Shown here piece after piece: positions 62,726 to 64,000 of a stretch of 64,000 bases of DNA. Source of the DNA: Conus ventricosus (Eukaryota; Mollusca; Gastropoda; Neogastropoda; Conidae); contig CM031601.1 in NCBI GenBank assembly GCA_018398815.1, positions 13,030,299-13,094,298 of the forward strand, read 5' to 3'. The position numbers and the translations under genes are program-made. The notes under the pieces were generated by a model. It did no database searches, was not told the origin of the DNA, and worked only from the letters and a program-made list of their open reading frames with translations. Positions within the stretch are counted from its first letter, which is position 1. The number at the start of each line of letters is the position of its first letter.

Positions 62726-62929
62726 CTTCAACAACTGTTCAGTCTCTTCGTCAACAATACCAAACGGCGATGCCGGTGGCAAGTGAAGTACAACGAGCCA
62801 CTAACTACAGTCAGCCAGGTCTGCACCAGCGAGTGCAACAAGAAGGGCAAGGAGAAAACCCAAAGCCAAAGACGCCAAAGATGGGGCCGCTCAGAAGACG
62901 AAAGCCTATGACTTCTTGCAGGATGATGT
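62726..62929 (+). CDS. MAPK8IP3: JIP3/JIP4-like, Ser-rich linker exon after RH2
   Basis: The previous exon ends W-N plus two bases. Here the added C gives FFNN and then SSSTIPNGDAGGK, corresponding to the Phe-Phe/Ser-rich segment after the family's conserved Trp. A shifted frame reads VKYNEPLTTVSQ, and the first frame returns as AKDAKDGAAQKTKAYDFLQ, a counterpart of the vertebrate KAFDFL segment. Start and end frames agree (204 nt, phase 2 to 2), so the frameshifts in the middle cancel; three single-base deletions explain this. The acceptor 'ctgtccgcag' and donor 'gatgt|gtgagt' are good. In the sequence as given, a TGA at 62784 would stop translation. Confidence 0.85.
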
Positions 62930-63004
62930 GTGAGTGGGTTGATGTCTCCTTCCAGGGGGGGGGTCAGTGCTTCGTGAGTTTGTTGGGTGTTTAAAGAGGT
63001 GTGT

Positions 63005-63056
<52 letters not shown>

Positions 63057-63080
63057 TGTGTGTGTGTGTGTGTGGTGTGT

Positions 63081-63118
<38 letters not shown>

Positions 63119-63456
63119 GTGCGCGTGTGTGTATGCATGTGTAAATGTCCATATATGGATGCATAGTGTGTGTGCGTGTTCTTAGAGTCTTTCTCGTCAT
63201 TCTTGTATGCTTGAAGAAATTGACACAGACAATAAGTTGTAGCCTTCAAAATACTACTACAGTTGTCTTTCTTGTATGCAGTGCCTCAGAGAAGGTGAAG
63301 AAGGAGAGAGAGAAGGAAAGAAGGTCGTAGCCTTCAAAATACTACTGAAGTTGTCTGTCCTGTGTGCAGTGCCTCGGAGAAGGTGAAGAAGGAAGAGGAG
63401 AAGGAAAGAAGGCCGTAGCCTTCAAAATACTACTGAAGTTGTCTGCCTGTGTGCAG
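62930..63456 (+). other. MAPK8IP3: JIP3/4-like gene intron, about 0.5 kb
   Basis: Short intron carrying a (GT)n tract (63000-63135) and the first two and a half units of the 88-bp triplication. It ends 'gcctgtgtgcag'. Confidence 0.85.
63000..63135. repeat. (GT)n microsatellite
   Basis: About 115 bp of GT with interruptions, only 70 bp after the 5' splice site at 62929. Confidence 0.95.
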
Positions 63457-63502
63457 TGCCTCGGAGAAGGTGAAGAAGGAGAGAGAGAAGGAAAGAAGGG
63501 AG
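63239..63502. repeat. 88-bp tandem triplication spanning a 3' splice site
   Basis: Units start at 63239, 63327 and 63415 with 'gtagccttcaaaatactact'. Each contains a T-rich stretch, a 'gtatgcag' or 'gtgtgcag' acceptor, and the first 14 codons of the exon (ASEKVKK...). Only the third continues into the rest of the exon. The first two reach an in-frame TAG right after the duplicated coding part. Confidence 0.95.
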
Positions 63503-63678
63503 CAGTACAAGCAATGAGAGCCCACGTCAAGAAAGACGACGGCCGTCTGCAGGCCTACGGCTGGTCACTGCCGGCCAAGTTCACTCCCTTGCCTCGGTGA
63601 ACCAGCCGCCCGAAGCCATGTGTCGGTTCCTGTTCCGTGTACTGCCGACCTTTGTACGAGGATGAAGTAGGGATAAAG
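63457..63678 (+). CDS. MAPK8IP3: JIP3/JIP4-like, conserved block after the RH2 region
   Basis: The first base completes Val with the previous exon, then ASEKVKKEREKERREQYKQ. A shifted frame gives RAHVKKDDGRLQAYGWSLPA, strikingly like the vertebrate RAHVQKEDGRVQAFGWSLP block. Further shifted segments read VNQPPEAM and YCRPLYEDEVGIK, the last matching the VYLRPLDE region. It ends 'ataaag|gtgaga' in phase 0. As given, four apparent single-base deletions break the frame (stops at 63515 and 63598); adding four bases restores the expected 1+3n length. Function in the family: segment between RH2 and the WD40 propeller; no enzymatic role. Confidence 0.92.
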
Positions 63679-64000
63679 GTGAGAGCATACTTGACATGTC
63701 TGATGGAGTCCGTTCAACAGAGATTTCAGCAGACAGGAGAACTTGGCTCATATTCATTAAACCAAGAATTGTGCTTGACAAATATAGAGTCAAGAAAGAT
63801 ATTGGAGTTGAAACAAAATCATCAACACAACTGTACAGCAAGCAAAGACCACATTCCACAATGCACAAATCTCCGCATGCACTACATCCAAGCAGCTGTT
63901 CAAAGGGACAGACACCATATTGGGCAGAGCCAAGTCTTCTCCACTCCCTTCATCGGTTCCCCAGTCTGCGTTACCCCTGAAATTCTGTGACTTTTTTGTT
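63679..64000 (+). other. MAPK8IP3: JIP3/4-like gene intron, continuing past the window
   Basis: No further exon of the family is recognisable. Overlapping open stretches of 94-117 codons at 63637-63990 are in frames unrelated to the gene beyond the exon end. They are A-rich and look like intron. Confidence 0.65.

Noticed and set aside
63637..63990. 94-117 aa ORFs after the last exon
   Set aside because: They do not continue the JIP frame beyond the donor at 63678 and show no similarity to the expected next segment.

Overview
The window is eukaryotic, from a repeat-rich invertebrate nuclear genome, most likely a mollusc and probably a gastropod. There are GT-AG introns, no compact ORFs, very dense (AC)n/(GT)n microsatellites, tandem minisatellites, and a tRNA-derived SINE whose body looks like short interspersed repeats I associate with snail genomes. 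That last point is recognition from memory, not a search. I see no bacterial gene, rRNA, functional tRNA or CRISPR array.

The only host gene I can support is the middle part of one plus-strand gene for a JNK-interacting protein of the JIP3/JIP4 family (MAPK8IP3/SPAG9; sunday driver in fly, unc-16 in worm). Eight exons or candidate exons are scattered over 56 kb: 7603-7688, 17923-17982 (possible cassette), 28129-28186, 31116-31172, 34276-34412 (weak), 38335-38527, 62726-62929 and 63457-63678. They run in protein order from an acidic linker, through leucine zipper II (the ARF6/kinesin/dynactin-binding coiled coil), to the RH2 region and the start of the conserved block after it. Intron phases agree across the junctions. 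The N-terminal RH1 exons must lie left of base 1 and the WD40 beta-propeller exons right of base 64000. Four of the longer exons carry apparent single-base deletions, and so do many repeat copies, so an unpolished long-read assembly is the simplest explanation.

Everything else is intron. Bases 1-7400 hold a 65-bp minisatellite split by an LTR retrotransposon (802-7112). The retrotransposon has 4-bp target duplications, a decayed gag, a possible protease trace and an integrase remnant, but no reverse transcriptase that I can see. Its 5' LTR is interrupted by a 756-bp inverted-repeat element that is absent from its 3' LTR. From 7.6 to 64 kb the introns are filled by more than twenty unrelated minisatellite families (units 25-88 bp, arrays up to 3.1 kb), microsatellites and one SINE (51288-51693) with a 12-bp target duplication.

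The points most worth checking are these: an acidic 60-nt phase 1-1 exon; a 2-kb 48-bp repeat array whose first unit supplies the 5' splice site of an exon and carries about 40 decoys; an 88-bp triplication of a 3' splice site plus the start of its exon; the nested transposon history; and higher-order structure in several minisatellites. I found no new enzymatic or defence system.
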